Assembly (NCBI GenBank): GCA_047495785.1
Contig: JBLDXI010000009.1
Span: 124,001-188,000 of the forward strand
Length of the DNA stretch: 64,000 nucleotides
Direction: 5' to 3'
Origin: Lepidodermella squamata
Taxonomy: Eukaryota > Gastrotricha
This document shows positions 1 to 12,728 of this stretch, piece after piece. Position 1 is the first letter of the stretch. Every line of letters starts with the position of its first letter. The notes under the pieces are model-generated. The model saw only the letters and a list, made by a program, of their open reading frames with translations. It was not told where the DNA came from and did not search any database. The position numbers and the translations under genes were made by a program.

Positions 1-3000
1 ACGAGAAGAATATTAATGGCATCCTCGCTGACGAAATGGGCCTCGGAAAAACCATTCAAACCATCTCACTTCTCGCTCACCTTGCTTGCGCGAAGGGTGT
101 ATGGGGTCCTCATATTATTATTGTGCCCGCATCCGTACTTCTCAACTGGGAAATGGAATTCAAACGCTGGCTACCAGCATTCAAGGTAAGATCACGAAAA
201 CGTGCGATTAACTTTTGCAAAAATTTTATTTTTAAAGGTGCTCACTTATTATGGATCGGTGAAAGATCGCAAGGAAAAACGGCGCGGTTGGACTGATCCG
301 AATGCATTCCATGTTTGTATTACAAGTTATCAGCTGGCAGTTATTGACCAAGGTGTGCTTCGCCGGCGAAGGTGGCACTATATGATTTTGGACGAAGCGC
401 AAAACATCAAGAACTTTCGATCTCGCCGCTGGCAGGCGTTGTTGTCAATGCAAAGCATGCACCGGTTGCTATTGACCGGCACGCCGTTGCAGAACAGCCT
501 CATGGAACTGTGGTCGCTGATGCACTTTTTGATGCCACAGCTGTTTCAGTCAAGTGATGATTTCCGTGACTGGTTCGCCAACCCGCTCGCTTCGATGGTC
601 GAGGGCGATCGCGAGTTCTCGGAGAATCTCATCGTTCGTCTTCACAAAGTTCTTCGGCCGTTCTTGTTGCGGCGTCTTAAAAAAGACGTCGAACGGCAGC
701 TGCCCTCTAAAGAGGAGCACATTGTGCCGTGTCGGCTGTCTCGCCGCCAAAGATTCCTTTATGACGACTTCATGTCCCGAGCCAGCACCCGCGCCGTTCT
801 CCAGGGCGGCCAGTTTGTCTCCGTGCTTGGCGTGCTCGTGCAGTTGCGAAAGGTCTGCAACCACCCTGATCTCTTCGAGCCGCGGCCTGTCAACTCGCCG
901 TTCGTCTTGCCGGACCCGATCGTGTACACATCACCAGCCCTTCTAGCCGACATCCCGGTGAAAAACAACCAGGCTCTGGAGTGGCTTATTGGTGAATATG
1001 TACAACAGCCAACTCTTACCGGTTTTGATTTCGATCGTCGTGCTGAGCTTTGCCCGTCTAAGCGGCTGTTTTATGACACTTATGTCAATCCCGCCACTGA
1101 AGTATCGACAAAACACGACGTGATGACAGCTCTCGTGCAGCGTCGCGTTCGTCTCCAGGCTTTCCGAGCGCTGGCCGGAAACTCGGCCGTGCCGACTGAC
1201 GTCGAAACTCACGGTGCTGATTTAGCGAACGGAAAATCAGTTGGACGGCTGGCCGGTTCTTCGATGTTGAAACCGCCTGGTATTGTTTATCCGTTGAAAT
1301 GGGACAAAGATCAGGCCGGAGTTTCAAACGGCAGCAGTTCAGAATCCAGCAATGGTCAGGCTCAGAAGCCATTCGTTGAGATTTGCCAGAGACTGGAAGT
1401 GTCCGATCCAAACGCCATCGCAATACCTCCCACAGATGTCGTACTGCGTGTTTGCGCGGAGGAGAACGAAACAGCTAGTTTTCTCGCAGTGCTGAATGAG
1501 CAGCGCTGCAGGACCCTGGCATCGCGGCCCCTCTTTGGCCCTGATCTTCTTCGATTAGTATCAACGTCTGAGCACGTCCGACGGTCGTGGCGCGACTCGT
1601 GTGACAGCGTTGAAAATCTGAATTTATGCAGTGACGAAACCGCCTTATCGCCAATTCTACAAACTTTCGCTATTGCCCTGTACCCAGTCGTGGGCAAACG
1701 ACCAGTGTTCTACTCTTCGATTCGAAGCTCGAAACGATTTGCTGAGGATTTGACTCTGGTAAAACCGAGCAATGCGCCGTCGATGAATCGAATGGAGCAT
1801 TTGGTTCATGTTCGGAAGTTGCTCAACTTTCCAGAATTACGGCTCATTCAATACGATTGCGGGAAACTGCAAGCTCTTGCAGAGTTGCTGCGAGCTCTTC
1901 GAACTGACGGCCATCGCGTTCTCGTTTTCACGCAAATGTCTCGCATGTTGGACGTTCTCGAGCAGTTTTTGTCATTCCATGGCTTTGCTTACCTGCGTTT
2001 GGACGGTTCGACGAAGCTGGAAAATCGCCAAGTCCTGGTCGAGCGTTTCAATCAGGATAAGCGCATTTTCTGTTTCATCTTATCGACTCGTGCCGGTGGT
2101 CTTGGCATCAATTTGACCGGCGCTGATACTGTCATTTTTTACGATTCGGATTGGAATCCGACTACAGACGCACAGGCGCAGGATCGCTGCCACCGTATCG
2201 GACAGACGCGGGACGTTCATATTTACCGCCTGGTCTCAGAGCGGACTGTCGAGGAGAATGTTATCAAACGAGCGGCGCAAAAGCGTTTGCTGAATGAACT
2301 TGCGATTGAGGGCGGTGATTTCACGACGGCTCGGTTGAAGGAAAATGCGATTCGCGACATTTTCGGCGCTGATCTATTTGAGGGCACTGCGCCTGAAAGC
2401 GAGAACGCCCAGTCGATCGACATCAAAGAGTTGGAAGAGCCAGATTTGGCCGAAACTGCTCCCGCGCAGCAAATTGTTGCGCTCGAAGAAGCGATGTTGC
2501 AGGCTGAAGGCGCAACCGGCTGTGACGAGGCCGACATCGCTGCGGCGAGACAGGCTCGTCGCGAGCAGATGGCTGAAAATGCTGACAACGACTTCTTCCT
2601 GGAGACTGAACTACCTACTGGTCAGGAGGCGCCAGTCACACCCGCACAGAGTCAGCCGTCGACATCGACCGCTGTCACTCCAGCTGCTGAAATGCCGAAA
2701 GACGAAGTCAGCGTGCTTGAACAACAAGTAATGATCGAATTTTTAGCTCACAATAGTATTTTTAATTCATCGAAATTTCAGCTGCGACCTGTCGAGCGAC
2801 TCGCTCTTGACATTGTTGAGCGGTACATCTCAGCGGCTCAGCAAGTCGAACACGTCCCCGCTTCTGCTAACGGGCAGCAGGGCGAGTCTGACGTTGAGTT
2901 GGACGCGACGTTGCGCAGCGATTTCGAGCTCGAGCGGCTCAAGTCGGTGCAAATTGGCTTGGCAAAGAAGGCGGCTGCGGCATCGAGCAGTGACGAAAGC

Positions 3001-6000
3001 AGCGCGAGCGACATGGACGAGGAAGACCAGGAAGCAGTGGACATTACGCTGACGTACGACCGCAGCGCAGGACAGGTGAACTTGATGCGTAGTAGGCTCC
3101 CAGGTAGGGGTTTAGCTTCGTGGCGCAAGCGTCGCAATGGCCCGTGGGGTGTGGACGGGGAGGGTATTCTAGGTAGGAAGGTTGGCACGAAGCGCAACAT
3201 AATTGCGGCTACAAACGACGCCGACGAGCATAAAGCACCGCGCCGTGGGCCGCCCGGCCGCCCGCCCGGGTTGAGCACGAAGATTGTGCATCTCGAGTCT
3301 GGCCCTAAGCGGGGCAGGGGTCGGCCGCCGAACCCGGAGACGTTGAAGCGGCGGCAACACGAAGCTGCGTTGCGAAAGTACAAGCTGTCAGGCAAATACG
3401 GCGAGTACGCGTCTGCGATGAAGAAAATGCGACGCGAACGCTCTTCCAATATCCGCCGCACCAATCTTCCCGCGAACGGTGAGAAGCGTCGACCGGGTCG
3501 GCCGCGCAAAAACCGCCCTGAGAGGGTGCAGTTCAGAGATGAAGTGTCCGAGAAAGAGTCATCGCCCTCGCCGTCGCCATCGCCGTCTGAAAGCTCACAG
3601 CAGCAGGAAGACGCGTCACGCATGTCGTTTTCAGACAACGAACAGGAAGCTGATTATGGTAATGAGTCACTTTCGGTAAGCGAGGCGTCGAATCAGACCC
3701 CTGCGACGAGCTCTAGCCGGGCGAACCCCGGCGGGCCTTTCTCGCTGACCCCGCAGCGCCGTCTGACCGTGACGTTGCCAAGCGACGGCGACGCGGATGG
3801 CGAAGTCATGACTGGTGGCAAACCGATTCGCGGGTTCGTGGCCCACGTCGACGAAGACGATGACGAGAACGGCGCGGCGGGGCTGACGGCGTCGGTGATG
3901 TCGTTTCCGAACCCGTTTGCATGATGATGCTAGTGTGTGACTGTTTGCTAATTTTATCTATATTTGACCGATTTGCAAGGCGGAATTTGTCTTCTCTATC
4001 ACTATCGTTTCTCAACTTGTTGCCGGAATAAAGCGAGCTTTCAGCCCTGGCCATTTGCGACACGAAGCTAAACGCGGTTGTTTGTTCAAACTAGGCTGGG
4101 TAGCCCATTTATTACATTAATATTACTAATGATTTGGCGACCACTCTTGACTAACTCGCGTTTTGTCGTCCGCAGGCGTGGATCGACGAATGGACGGGCG
4201 ACCTCATGCCGGTATGATTCAACGATGTAGCCATTAACCACCCATTAATTACTACTGGTTGTCTTCTGTGTTCAGATCTGGCTGCCACCGACCCCGCCGT
4301 CAGAACTCAATACCGACGGCGCGCCGCTGCATGACGGCTTCTGTGAGGGATGCATGTGCTGTTGCGACGATTTCGACACTTTGACAACATCTCTGAGCAA
4401 CCCGGCAGTGTTCCTCTACCATGCAGTGCCAATGCTCGACTCCGAGCTACCGCCTGTTCATTTACAGAACCCGGCCGCGCCTGTTCTCAATCGAATCCGG
4501 GCTGCGGTTATCGCCGCTAGTCCTCAGGCCAAGCGGCCGGTCAACGACGAAAATGCTCACGTAAGCTTGATTTGAATTATTGATTTATTGAGATGAATAA
4601 GTCATGGTTGATTTTTGCAGCGCGTTCCGGGCGACAGTGTCAGCGCTCTGTTGAGCGACCAAAACTCGCTGACAGCTATGCCTGGTGACGAAAAGAAACG
4701 AAAATCGCAGTCGAGGAAGCGAACAGGTGCATCTTTGGCGGATGACTGCCCATCAGCACCGCGATCGCCGTTTGAGCGCCCAACTGCTGCTTTGCTCCGA
4801 GTTCGCGATGAAATGCAGCGAAGTCGCCGGCAACAGTCGACTTCGGTTTTGTCGTTGCCGCCGGGTTCCGTCCTTGTTGCCGGAAAAGCGCTTCAACCTG
4901 CTGAGAGCATACCGCTGAGCTTTTCGCTATCCAACGCGATCTCGCGGTTCAGCCCTCTCGGTCACGATTGGCTCATTTCGGTTTGTTTTATCGGTATTTT
5001 TTTAAGACGATTTTTCATGTGTCATTTATAGGAGGAATGGGGAATTCTGGTTGCGCTGTCAAGTTTGATGAACGTACCGACATCGCTGACCCCGGTTCAG
5101 CCGGGTCACGTCGTGAACTGGGATGCGATTGCCGACTTCATTTCTTCCTCTGCCCTTGGTCCCTACCGTGCCGCCAAGATGTGCCGACACCATTTCGACA
5201 GTGCTGTGTTACCTCGAGAAGACGCCCGTCAACAGACTCTCGACCCGCTGGGCGCCATTCTCGTCGGCGGTGACTCATCTGGCCGGCCCACCCCTCCGCC
5301 TGGTTCCGGCAAGAAGCGAGCGGACAAGCGGCGGCAGCAGCAAATGTTGAACGAGCAGCAAATGCTACCGGTTGCCATGAATTCGAACGAGCGCACGGCG
5401 TCGATGCACGCGCAGGACGGCGGCGCCTCGGTAACAGGCTTCCACATGGCCAGGCTCTCGTCGGCTCTGGAAGCTATCACCCGGTTCCGACCGCACAGCC
5501 CACATGTGCCGACTGGCCGGGGCAGTGCGGCTGCCGCTCGCCCGTTCGCCGCCCACTGCCCACTGCTGAACGACATCGACTGGGACAATCCTATGATGCC
5601 AGTGAGTGTGGCCGCGCACCGACAAGCCACGCGGCAAACTCGTCGCCTTCAGCAACACATGCACACGATGCAGCAACAGCAGCACCACACGCCGCATCAG
5701 CTGTACGGCCGTGGGTCGCTCGGACCGGATGGTGGCGTTCAAATGTCGCCGGCCACGGATTCTGCGGGCGGACCGGGCGGAACGCCGCAACACGGCCGTG
5801 CTCTCAGTGACCTCGTCAAATCTCGGTCTACGAATGTTACGATAATGGCGTCGCCGGCTCAGGCAGCTCAGGCGCCGGCGAGCCTGGTCGACTCTTTACT
5901 GATCTCAACACCGCCTTACCCGCAGCAAGTTGCGCCGCAACCGCCCCAGCGTCAGTCTTCCCTCGTCAGTGGCGTGCCATCTCAGCAGCAACAGCAGCAA

Positions 6001-7684
6001 GCTCAGCAGATGCAACAGCAGCAGAGGAATATTCAAATTCAAAACCACTCTGCGACGATGAACAGGTCGAATTCGCAGTCGGAAGCGAATGCGAATGCCA
6101 CGTCTGTGACTCGGCTGCTCAGCGTTCAACAGTCACCATCAGTTAGCCAACAGCAGCAACAACAGCAACAGCAGCAAGCTCAACAACAACAACAGCAGCA
6201 ACAAAGCCAGCTGCAACTTCAACAGCAGATGCCGGCGCCTCAACAACAGCAAGCCGTGACGTCAAGAAGCGCCATTTTGTCACCCGCCCCGTCGTCGCAA
6301 GCAGCCGTGTCGAACCAGCCGACAATTTTGACGGCTACCACGGGTGCCGGGGTGCGCCAAACCTCGACGCCCACCGCTCGGCTGCAGCTGACGTCAACTG
6401 GCGCTCCGTTGGGCCGCGTCGCCAGTGCTGGCAACATCGCTGGGCAACAAGGCGGAAACGCGACTGGCCAGCCGTCGCATCAAGTCGCCCAACTGCGCCT
6501 GCAAGTAGCGGCATCGGCAGCCCAGGCGGCGCTGAAGAACGCGACCGGCACTGGACAGGGCGGCAACAACGGTGGCGGCGAAGTGGTGTCTGTGGTTGTG
6601 ACCGGCCCGAGTGGACCGGGTAGTGCCATAAGAGGCGGAACGCCCGTTGAAGCTTTACTTCGCCGATCACCTACCGTGCTGTCGGCAAGTACGACAATAC
6701 GAGCGGTTGGGGCTCGGCATATCGCCCAGCTGCTGCCGTCGGGGGCGACTGGGAGCGGCGGGTTCGTCGCTGTTCAGCAACAGCCGCAACAGTCGATGAA
6801 CCAGCAGTCTCAAATAGTGTCGATTTCCAGCGCCGGCCCTGGCGGCAATGGCTCCGGCCAACCTGCTACTATCGTGCTGAGCACGGCCGGCGGGGCGGGC
6901 GGTCCCCACGCCTACTCGCAATTTCGATCGTCTCCGCAGCCTCGACCCGGCTTGCGATATGCCGATGCGTCGGGAATTTCCTCAGTGCGACTGGCAGGCG
7001 GCGCTGCAGTCGGCGTGGTTTCATCACCCCTGCGGCAGCAAATCGCGGCTATCCGACCGGCGAATCCGGCCGGGGTTCTGACCGTGGCGACTTGTATGCC
7101 TGCGCCATCGACTCCGAGCGCAACTCCGACGACAGCGGTGACGCCATCGACCACGGCCACCTCGGTGGTCGCCTCGGTTTCGGCTTCTGCGGTGCCGAAC
7201 AACCAGCAGCAAGCGTCTCCGCCGGTACACTTAGTGTCAACGCAACAGCTGCCGGCCTCGAGCGCGCAAGCCACGCAACCTACGACGACTACGGTGATGT
7301 CGCAGCCGTCCGTGGTGGGTTCTCCTCATCCTACTACTATGCCTTGATTGTTTTGTTGACTTCATTTGGCTCATATGTGTACTGTATGTGAAATAGAGTT
7401 CGGCGACGTCGACGCTGTCGAACGCGCTGACCGGCGGGCGGCCGGCTCCGACGCTGACGCTCGGCAACACGACGACGCGGCTGCAGCAGCAACTCGACCC
7501 CGCCAGCGTGGTCGTGTCCGACGGCGACGACGACGACGGCACGGGCGGCGGCACCGAGGACGACTCGGCCGACGGCAGCTCGCCCGCGCAGCCACCGACG
7601 CGCGGCCGCCCGCCGACCCGGCGCTTACAACGCGGGGCTGCCCGGGGCGGCGGCACACGCGGCAAGCAGACCCGCCGCCAGTAA
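1..7684 (+). CDS. dom: Domino/EP400-type SWI2/SNF2 chromatin-remodelling ATPase (5' end outside window)
   Basis: This is the catalytic subunit of an SWR1/Tip60-type nuclear complex, which exchanges H2A.Z-type histones. Exons read: <1-185, 238-3675, 4176-4211, 4276-4560, 4621-4980, 5032-about 7314, about 7397-7684. All join in frame with GT-AG borders, but the last donor is uncertain. The first ATPase lobe has Walker [11 protein letters not shown] (about nt 27-56) and a DEAQ box (about nt 391). The [11 protein letters not shown] and [13 protein letters not shown] blocks are typical of SRCAP/Domino/EP400 rather than INO80. A long insert (about nt 960-1800) separates it from the second lobe, which carries [15 protein letters not shown] and [11 protein letters not shown]. 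Three AT-hooks (cores GRPPG, RGRPP, PGRPRK) lie at nt 3241-3519. Downstream come an IWLPPTPP block (4276-), a SANT-like domain (5032-5220) and a glutamine-rich tail (5640-6260), as in EP400 and Drosophila Dom-A. The last exon is acidic, then Arg/Gly-rich. The family call is firm; orthology to dom rather than a duplicated EP400 is inferred. Confidence 0.9.
3676..3924 (+). CDS. Alternative 3' end of the Domino gene (retained-intron isoform)
   Basis: The second large exon stays open past the strong donor at 3676 (gtaagc, phase 0) for 82 more codons, to a TGA at 3922-3924. The extension is GC-rich, codes Ser/Pro/Gly then acidic residues, and has no internal stop, so it looks like coding sequence rather than intron. 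An AATAAA at 4027-4032 is followed by GT-rich sequence. Reading through would give a protein ending after the AT-hooks without SANT or polyQ, resembling the SRCAP-like Dom-B isoform of Drosophila. Splicing to 4176 gives the EP400-like form. Use of this end is inferred. Confidence 0.6.
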   Translation, partial: VSEASNQTPATSSSRANPGGPFSLTPQRRLTVTLPSDGDADGEVMTGGKPIRGFVAHVDEDDDENGAAGLTASVMSFPNPFA

Positions 7685-7933
7685 TAACTGATTTTTTTCA
7701 TCATTGGCGCTGTTTGTTATTCGCAATACTTGGTCGTCCGTAACATCTTTCGTCCTCGTCGTTATGTTTAGTTTCTCTCTCGACTTCTTATATACCATTT
7801 TTGATGCGCGAGCGTGTATCTTCTTATCGGTGATGCTTATAATAATTAAAGGCTCATGATTTTGACGTTTAACCGACTTTTTTTCTCACCCATGGTGTAA
7901 TTTTTGACGTAGAGAAATTTAACAAACAAAAAT

Positions 7934-8976
7934 ATGGCATCAGAGAGGACGGCTCAAGAAAGTGAAAATGACAAAACCAAAAGTCAGGATGACGGCGATG
8001 CTGATTTGGAAGCTATCCTAGACAGTAAGTAGTCGCAGATATTACAATTACATAGAATGTTATACAGAAAAGAGTTTATTCAAGATCACACTTGAAAAAC
8101 ACTAGCCAAATTGCAGAGCTGAAAGTTTAACATAATAAATCCTAATTTAATTGAAACCAGGTGCATATGAAGACTTGAAGAAGGTAGAGAGTTCGAAAAA
8201 CGACCCGCCGCCGCCTCCACCGCCTAAGGCTGAACCTTCGAAGCAGCAAGCTAAAGCAGCCCCTTCCGCCCAATTCAACGAAAACAACTTGGACGAGTTT
8301 TTATCGACGATGGAAACTGAATTTCGGCGGCTCATGAGCAACCCCGAAGATCCAGCCGCATTGGCTGATATCGAAAAGTTGACCCGGGAGCTTGAGAAAT
8401 CGGCCCGTGAAGATGGCGCAGCAGGTGGTGGCGAGTTGCCGGATTTTGCCAAGCTATTCGGCTCAAACCCAGAAGCCTTTTTGGCGAATATGGCCGCAAC
8501 GGCTGGGGATCCATCAACGGCTAGTAGCGAAGGCCAGGCTGGTGATCCATCAGCTGGCATCATGGGCGCGCTACTCTCGCAACTGCTCAGCCACGACCTG
8601 TTGTACCCTGCGATTGTGCAGTTGCGCGAGCGGTACCCAGCGTGGCTTGAAAGCAATAAATCATCGGCTGACTTCGATCGCTGCTCGCGCCAGTTCGAAG
8701 TCGTCAAGCGATTATGCGTGACTTACGAGCAGCAACAAGCTGCGGGCAAGGAATCGCCGGAAAACATCTCCACTATAATTACACTTGTTCAAGAGGTTTG
8801 CATTGACTCGACCTGAATGTATAAGCTAATTTTTGTTAACACAGCTTCAGGCATGCGGAGACCCGCCACCAGAACTACTCGAGTCAGATTTGCCGATTCT
8901 AGGCGGCACGGCTGAATCATCCGACCAGGCTGCGTCCAATGGCGATTCTGGCGAACAAGAATGCAAAGTGCAATGA
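7934..8976 (+). CDS. PEX19: Peroxisomal biogenesis factor 19 (PEX19)
   Basis: Cytosolic receptor and chaperone that delivers membrane proteins to peroxisomes through PEX3. Exons 7934-8024, 8161-8795 and 8845-8976 give 285 aa, close to the usual size. The acidic N-terminus contains the LEAILD segment matching the PEX3-binding helix. A proline run follows (residues about 42-48), then the FLSTMETEFRRLMSNPEDPAAL region and the helical cargo-binding domain, with LLSHDLLYPAIVQLRERYPAWL followed by the FEVVKRLCVTYE block. The protein ends in CKVQ, a CaaX box of farnesylation type, although the usual family ending is closer to CLIM. The first ATG after an AT-rich leader begins the conserved acidic start. 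An AATAAA lies at 9067-9072. The gene starts only 249 nt after the Domino stop, on the same strand. Confidence 0.93.
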
Positions 8977-9442
8977 TATCGCTTGCGACTTGCTTTGTTT
9001 AAATTCTTTCAAATTTTTGTGCACGCCACAGATGCTCCTTAAAAATATTACGGTTATCGAAAAAATAATAAAATGTAACGTTATTTTCACCGGTTGCGGT
9101 TCTTGTTTGCTAGTTATGTGTTCGATTCAATGGAATCGTTGTAGTCACTATGACTGGTGTACTATTCCAGGGTAAACATTGAAGCCTGATAAAAACCAGT
9201 ATGGTCCTTTGTGTTAAATGCTCTAGGCGAAACTTGCGGTACTTGACATGCAGCGGTGAGCGAACAAAAGGACTCAGCCAGACATCACATGCAAATTAGC
9301 GCTGATTTGTATAATGAGTAGATACGCCATACATTGCTAAAATAATGAAAGAATAGGGTTATACCGGTAGATCAAGTTTAATTTCATTTTTGTGATCAAT
9401 TCGACTTCAGTTTATATTAGAATATTTGAACTTGCTCAGTCT
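8977..9442. other. Intergenic: PEX19 3' UTR and SLC22 upstream region
   Basis: Holds the probable PEX19 poly(A) signal (9067-9072) and the AT-rich upstream region of the next transporter gene. No further gene or clear promoter motif seen. Confidence 0.5.
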
Positions 9443-11961
9443 ATGCATCTTGACGAACTTCTGGAAAAGCTGAACCCTTACGGTTAGATACATGCTCATG
9501 TATGATTGGTTACAAAGTTATCATCCTGAACAATTTCAGGTAGTTATCAGCTCACGACATGGGTTATTTTGGCGATATTCAATTGCTTTCCACCAGCATG
9601 GCATTCCTTCTCGATGTAAGAAGATCCTACTTCAAACGGCTTTCATTTAAACTTTCTTTCATCATAGCGCCTTCATTGGCTACTACCCATCTGGCTTCAC
9701 ATGCTTTATCACCAATGATACCTACTTTAATTCTTCCAACGAGGTAATCTCTTTATCATAACCAACGCCGAAATCATCCCTAGAATTAAAGCCTACTCTG
9801 CCTTTTTTAACCAGCTCAATTACACCGTCTTAACAGCATTGGAAATCATGCCCAATGAAGCTGACAAGCAGCAGTGTTATCGCCCACGCGCGATGTCCGA
9901 CATGGACAAGGGCTATCAATACTATCTGGAAGCAAATAGAACCGGGGATGCGATGATTGTCAAAGAGCAGTGCCCATTCGGTACCATGGTTTACGCAGAT
10001 AGCGACCCAATCACATCTTCAATAGTAACAGAGGTCTGCAAAAATGTTGCGAATGGTGAAATTTAATAACGCTTTTCCGACTCAAAGTTTAATCTAGTCT
10101 GCGATCGCGAAATAATTTTTGTGTTGGTAAGTGCTGTCGAAGGGGCTGGAGGTAAAACTGTTTGAACCTGTTTTGGCGATATCAACAAAATGTGATATAG
10201 AAATCATCGGCTGCGTAATTTTCGGCTGGCTTTCCGATTACATGGGTCGCAAATTGGCATACTTCATTGCAGCAGGTACGCTTTTCCTCGGTGGAATGGG
10301 CTGTACGCTGTCGGTACATTGGTCCCTACTCGGACTCTGCCGCTTGATCAGCGGCGCTGGCCTTATCGGCATGAACAATGTTGGGTTCATCTTCGCGTCA
10401 GAAATGTTCCCACCCAAGCAGCGTACCATTCTCGCAACGTTACACGAACTTGTTTGGGGAATGTAAGTTAAGTGCATGAACGTATAATTATTTAACTGAA
10501 AACGTCCTTATTTTTTCAGAGCCGTCGTCTCGTTAGCAGGAATAGGATATTTCGTGCGTGACTGGCGAAACTTGAGCCTGACGTTAACAATTCCGATCAT
10601 TGGCCTTGTCCCGTTCTGGGGGTAGGTATCGGCCATTTCTCTGATTTTTCTTGTTTTAGTCTTCCCAACTCGAGAATATACTGATCTCAGACTTGTTCCT
10701 AGGTTGATCCAGGAATCGCTTCACTGGCTGTTGTGTAACGAAGCGGCTCCGGTTAGGCGCCGTCGTCGTCGCTCCGGAAACGCGCCGGCTGGTGACAACC
10801 TCGACGAGGCGTGCCGAATCGTTAAATGGGTAGCTAACTACAACCAGGTGACCGTGACCGAGGCTGATGTAGCTTCGACTTTGTTTCACAATTCGGCTCG
10901 CTCGGGTGTCCGGCCGAACACTCCCACTGGCCATAATCGAAGTAACGGCCAAAACCAGCAGACAGGAATTCGACACTGGCCTGTATACCGGCTAGTTGCG
11001 ACACCGCGCATGCGCTACATTTCGATATCAGTGACGTTACTTTGGTTTGCTAACAGCTTGGCCTATTACGGCTTGCAGTATTCGGCGCAATTACTACGCG
11101 CCGATTTTTACATGTCTTACTTCGCACTGGCCGTCGTTGAGCTGCCGTCAACTTTCGTCGTTCTACTTGTCATGCCTAAGCAAGTCTTGAAATATTATGA
11201 TCATCTGAACTGCTGGTTAACTCATCTCATTTTAAAAAAAAGGATCGGCAGAAAATGGACAATATTCGGATTCCACGTTCTTGCCGGCGTTTGCTGTGCA
11301 GTGGTTCCTTTCATCCCCAGTAATTATTAGGCGATTTTAGGCTTCATCTCACTTTAGTGAATTTTCAGTTGAATATTCCGACATTTCCGTGGCGACAGCT
11401 ATATTGGGAAAATTTGCAGTCTGCTCTTCGTTTACAGGTAAGTTTCGCAGGTGAGATCATACCAGCGGGTTCTATAAACTTCTTCATTCCGCAGCGATGT
11501 ACGTTTTTGCAGTTGAGCTATTTCCTACCGAAATAAGGTTTGATATTACGCTACAAATATCCAATTTCATAGATAATTTTCTACAAAACAGAGGATTCGG
11601 CTTTGGATTCTGCTCGCTACTTGGCCGCATCGGCCTTGTGGTGGCACCGTTCGTCAACTGGCTCGGCGTTGGTGGTGATGAGACAGCGTCTATTGTTAGA
11701 ATGATGCTTTACGGTTTGGTTTTAATTTTGACGGCTGTAACTATATTTTGGCTTCCCGAAACAAACAACTGCCCCTTGGCTGACACTATAGAGGTTATTT
11801 CAAACTTTTTCTCTATCAACTCGGATGAGTCCAAATTGTTTATACTTGACAGCAAACGGAGAATTTTGACGATTACTGCGCCGCCTCGAGAGCAAGAGGT
11901 GTCGTCTCCTTATTATCGACAGTTCACGACGAAACAAACAGACTCTAAAGAAATGAACTGA
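9443..11961 (+). CDS. SLC22-type organic ion transporter, paralogue 1
   Basis: Plasma-membrane major facilitator of the organic cation/carnitine transporter family; the substrate cannot be read from sequence. Twelve exons: 9443-9482, 9540-9615, 9668-9743, 9815-10033, 10088-10151, 10201-10462, 10520-10621, 10703-11179, 11243-11319, 11369-11437, 11495-11537, 11592-11961, giving 624 aa. The start MHLDELLEKLNPYG matches the next gene. A large extracellular loop with cysteines follows TM1 and ends in FNLVCDRE. The MFS signature is GWLSDYMGRK, and WLPETNNCPLADTIE closes the last helix. The central cytosolic loop is unusually basic (VRRRRRRSG). Intron 8 (11180-11242) reads best as a GC-AG intron, because the donor gcaagt restores IGRKW as in the paralogues. 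The 54-nt intron at 11538 has no in-frame stop, so its retention would be silent. Confidence 0.88.
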
Positions 11962-12728
11962 TTACTTTTTAAAATTTGACAATTTTCCAGCTTGAAGTAA
12001 AGTCAACTCAAAAGCAGGTTAAAAAATGGTCATAACTATGCCTTACGTTGAGATTAGACATAAACTGGGGTAAACAGGAAACAGAGAATTTTACTCTCAG
12101 TTTGTTTTGCGATTCTTGGTTTAGCCTTATCTGCCGCTCCCATACGCTGACCTGGATTGATGTCAGGCGGCGTCAGTTTACTTATATGAAAGTGTGATGA
12201 AAATATGTCGATGGTATGGAATTTGAATGAAAAAATCAAATTATTCGAAAGACACCTGTGTAGCATAGCACAGTATCTAAAGCTGAAAAAAGATAAAATC
12301 AGCATATCGCATATTTCGAATGTTCAATGTCCCAAAATATTACGGGTGGACAGTGTCAAATGCAACCGTTGAATAATAGTTGCTGTCTATATGTTTATCT
12401 CGCGCTCTCATGTGGCGGGTGCGATAAACACATGAGAGACTAGGTACCTATCTAACGGTGTTACTAGAATCCTTAACTCACATCAAAACAGCTCTCCGCT
12501 TTGAAGATAATGGCGGTCAGATGATAAGACCGGTAGACGGTAAGAGAGGACAGCTCTCGTAATATTGCGTACTTTCCCGTCTCGAAACCAGCTTGTTGTC
12601 AATTATCCAACCAGGGACTTTGAACCTGATTATATCGAAATAGAGACGGCGATTTGAGCTGGGTGTTAGAATCCGGCTCTTCTGCGTATAGATTATCCCT
12701 TTCAAACTAATGATCTGCGCGTATCAAC
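11962..12728. other. Intergenic between the tandem SLC22 genes
   Basis: AT-rich spacer. The only structure seen is an imperfect inverted repeat at about 12390-12441, where CTCTCATGTG pairs with CACATGAGAG and GTTTATC with GATAAAC. No gene recognised. Confidence 0.4.

Noticed and set aside
2838-3638. 266-codon minus-strand frame opposite the Domino AT-hook region
   Set aside because: Arises from GC-rich codon usage of the sense strand; sense frame has clear ATPase tail and AT-hooks.
7237-7704. Long frames on both strands at the 3' end of Domino
   Set aside because: Shadow frames of GC-rich repetitive coding sequence; only the frame ending at 7684 continues the gene by a valid splice.
11216-11242. 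27-nt GT-AG intron as an alternative in SLC22 paralogue 1
   Set aside because: Too short to be spliced plausibly and leaves extra residues not found in paralogues; the GC-AG intron 11180-11242 restores the alignment.
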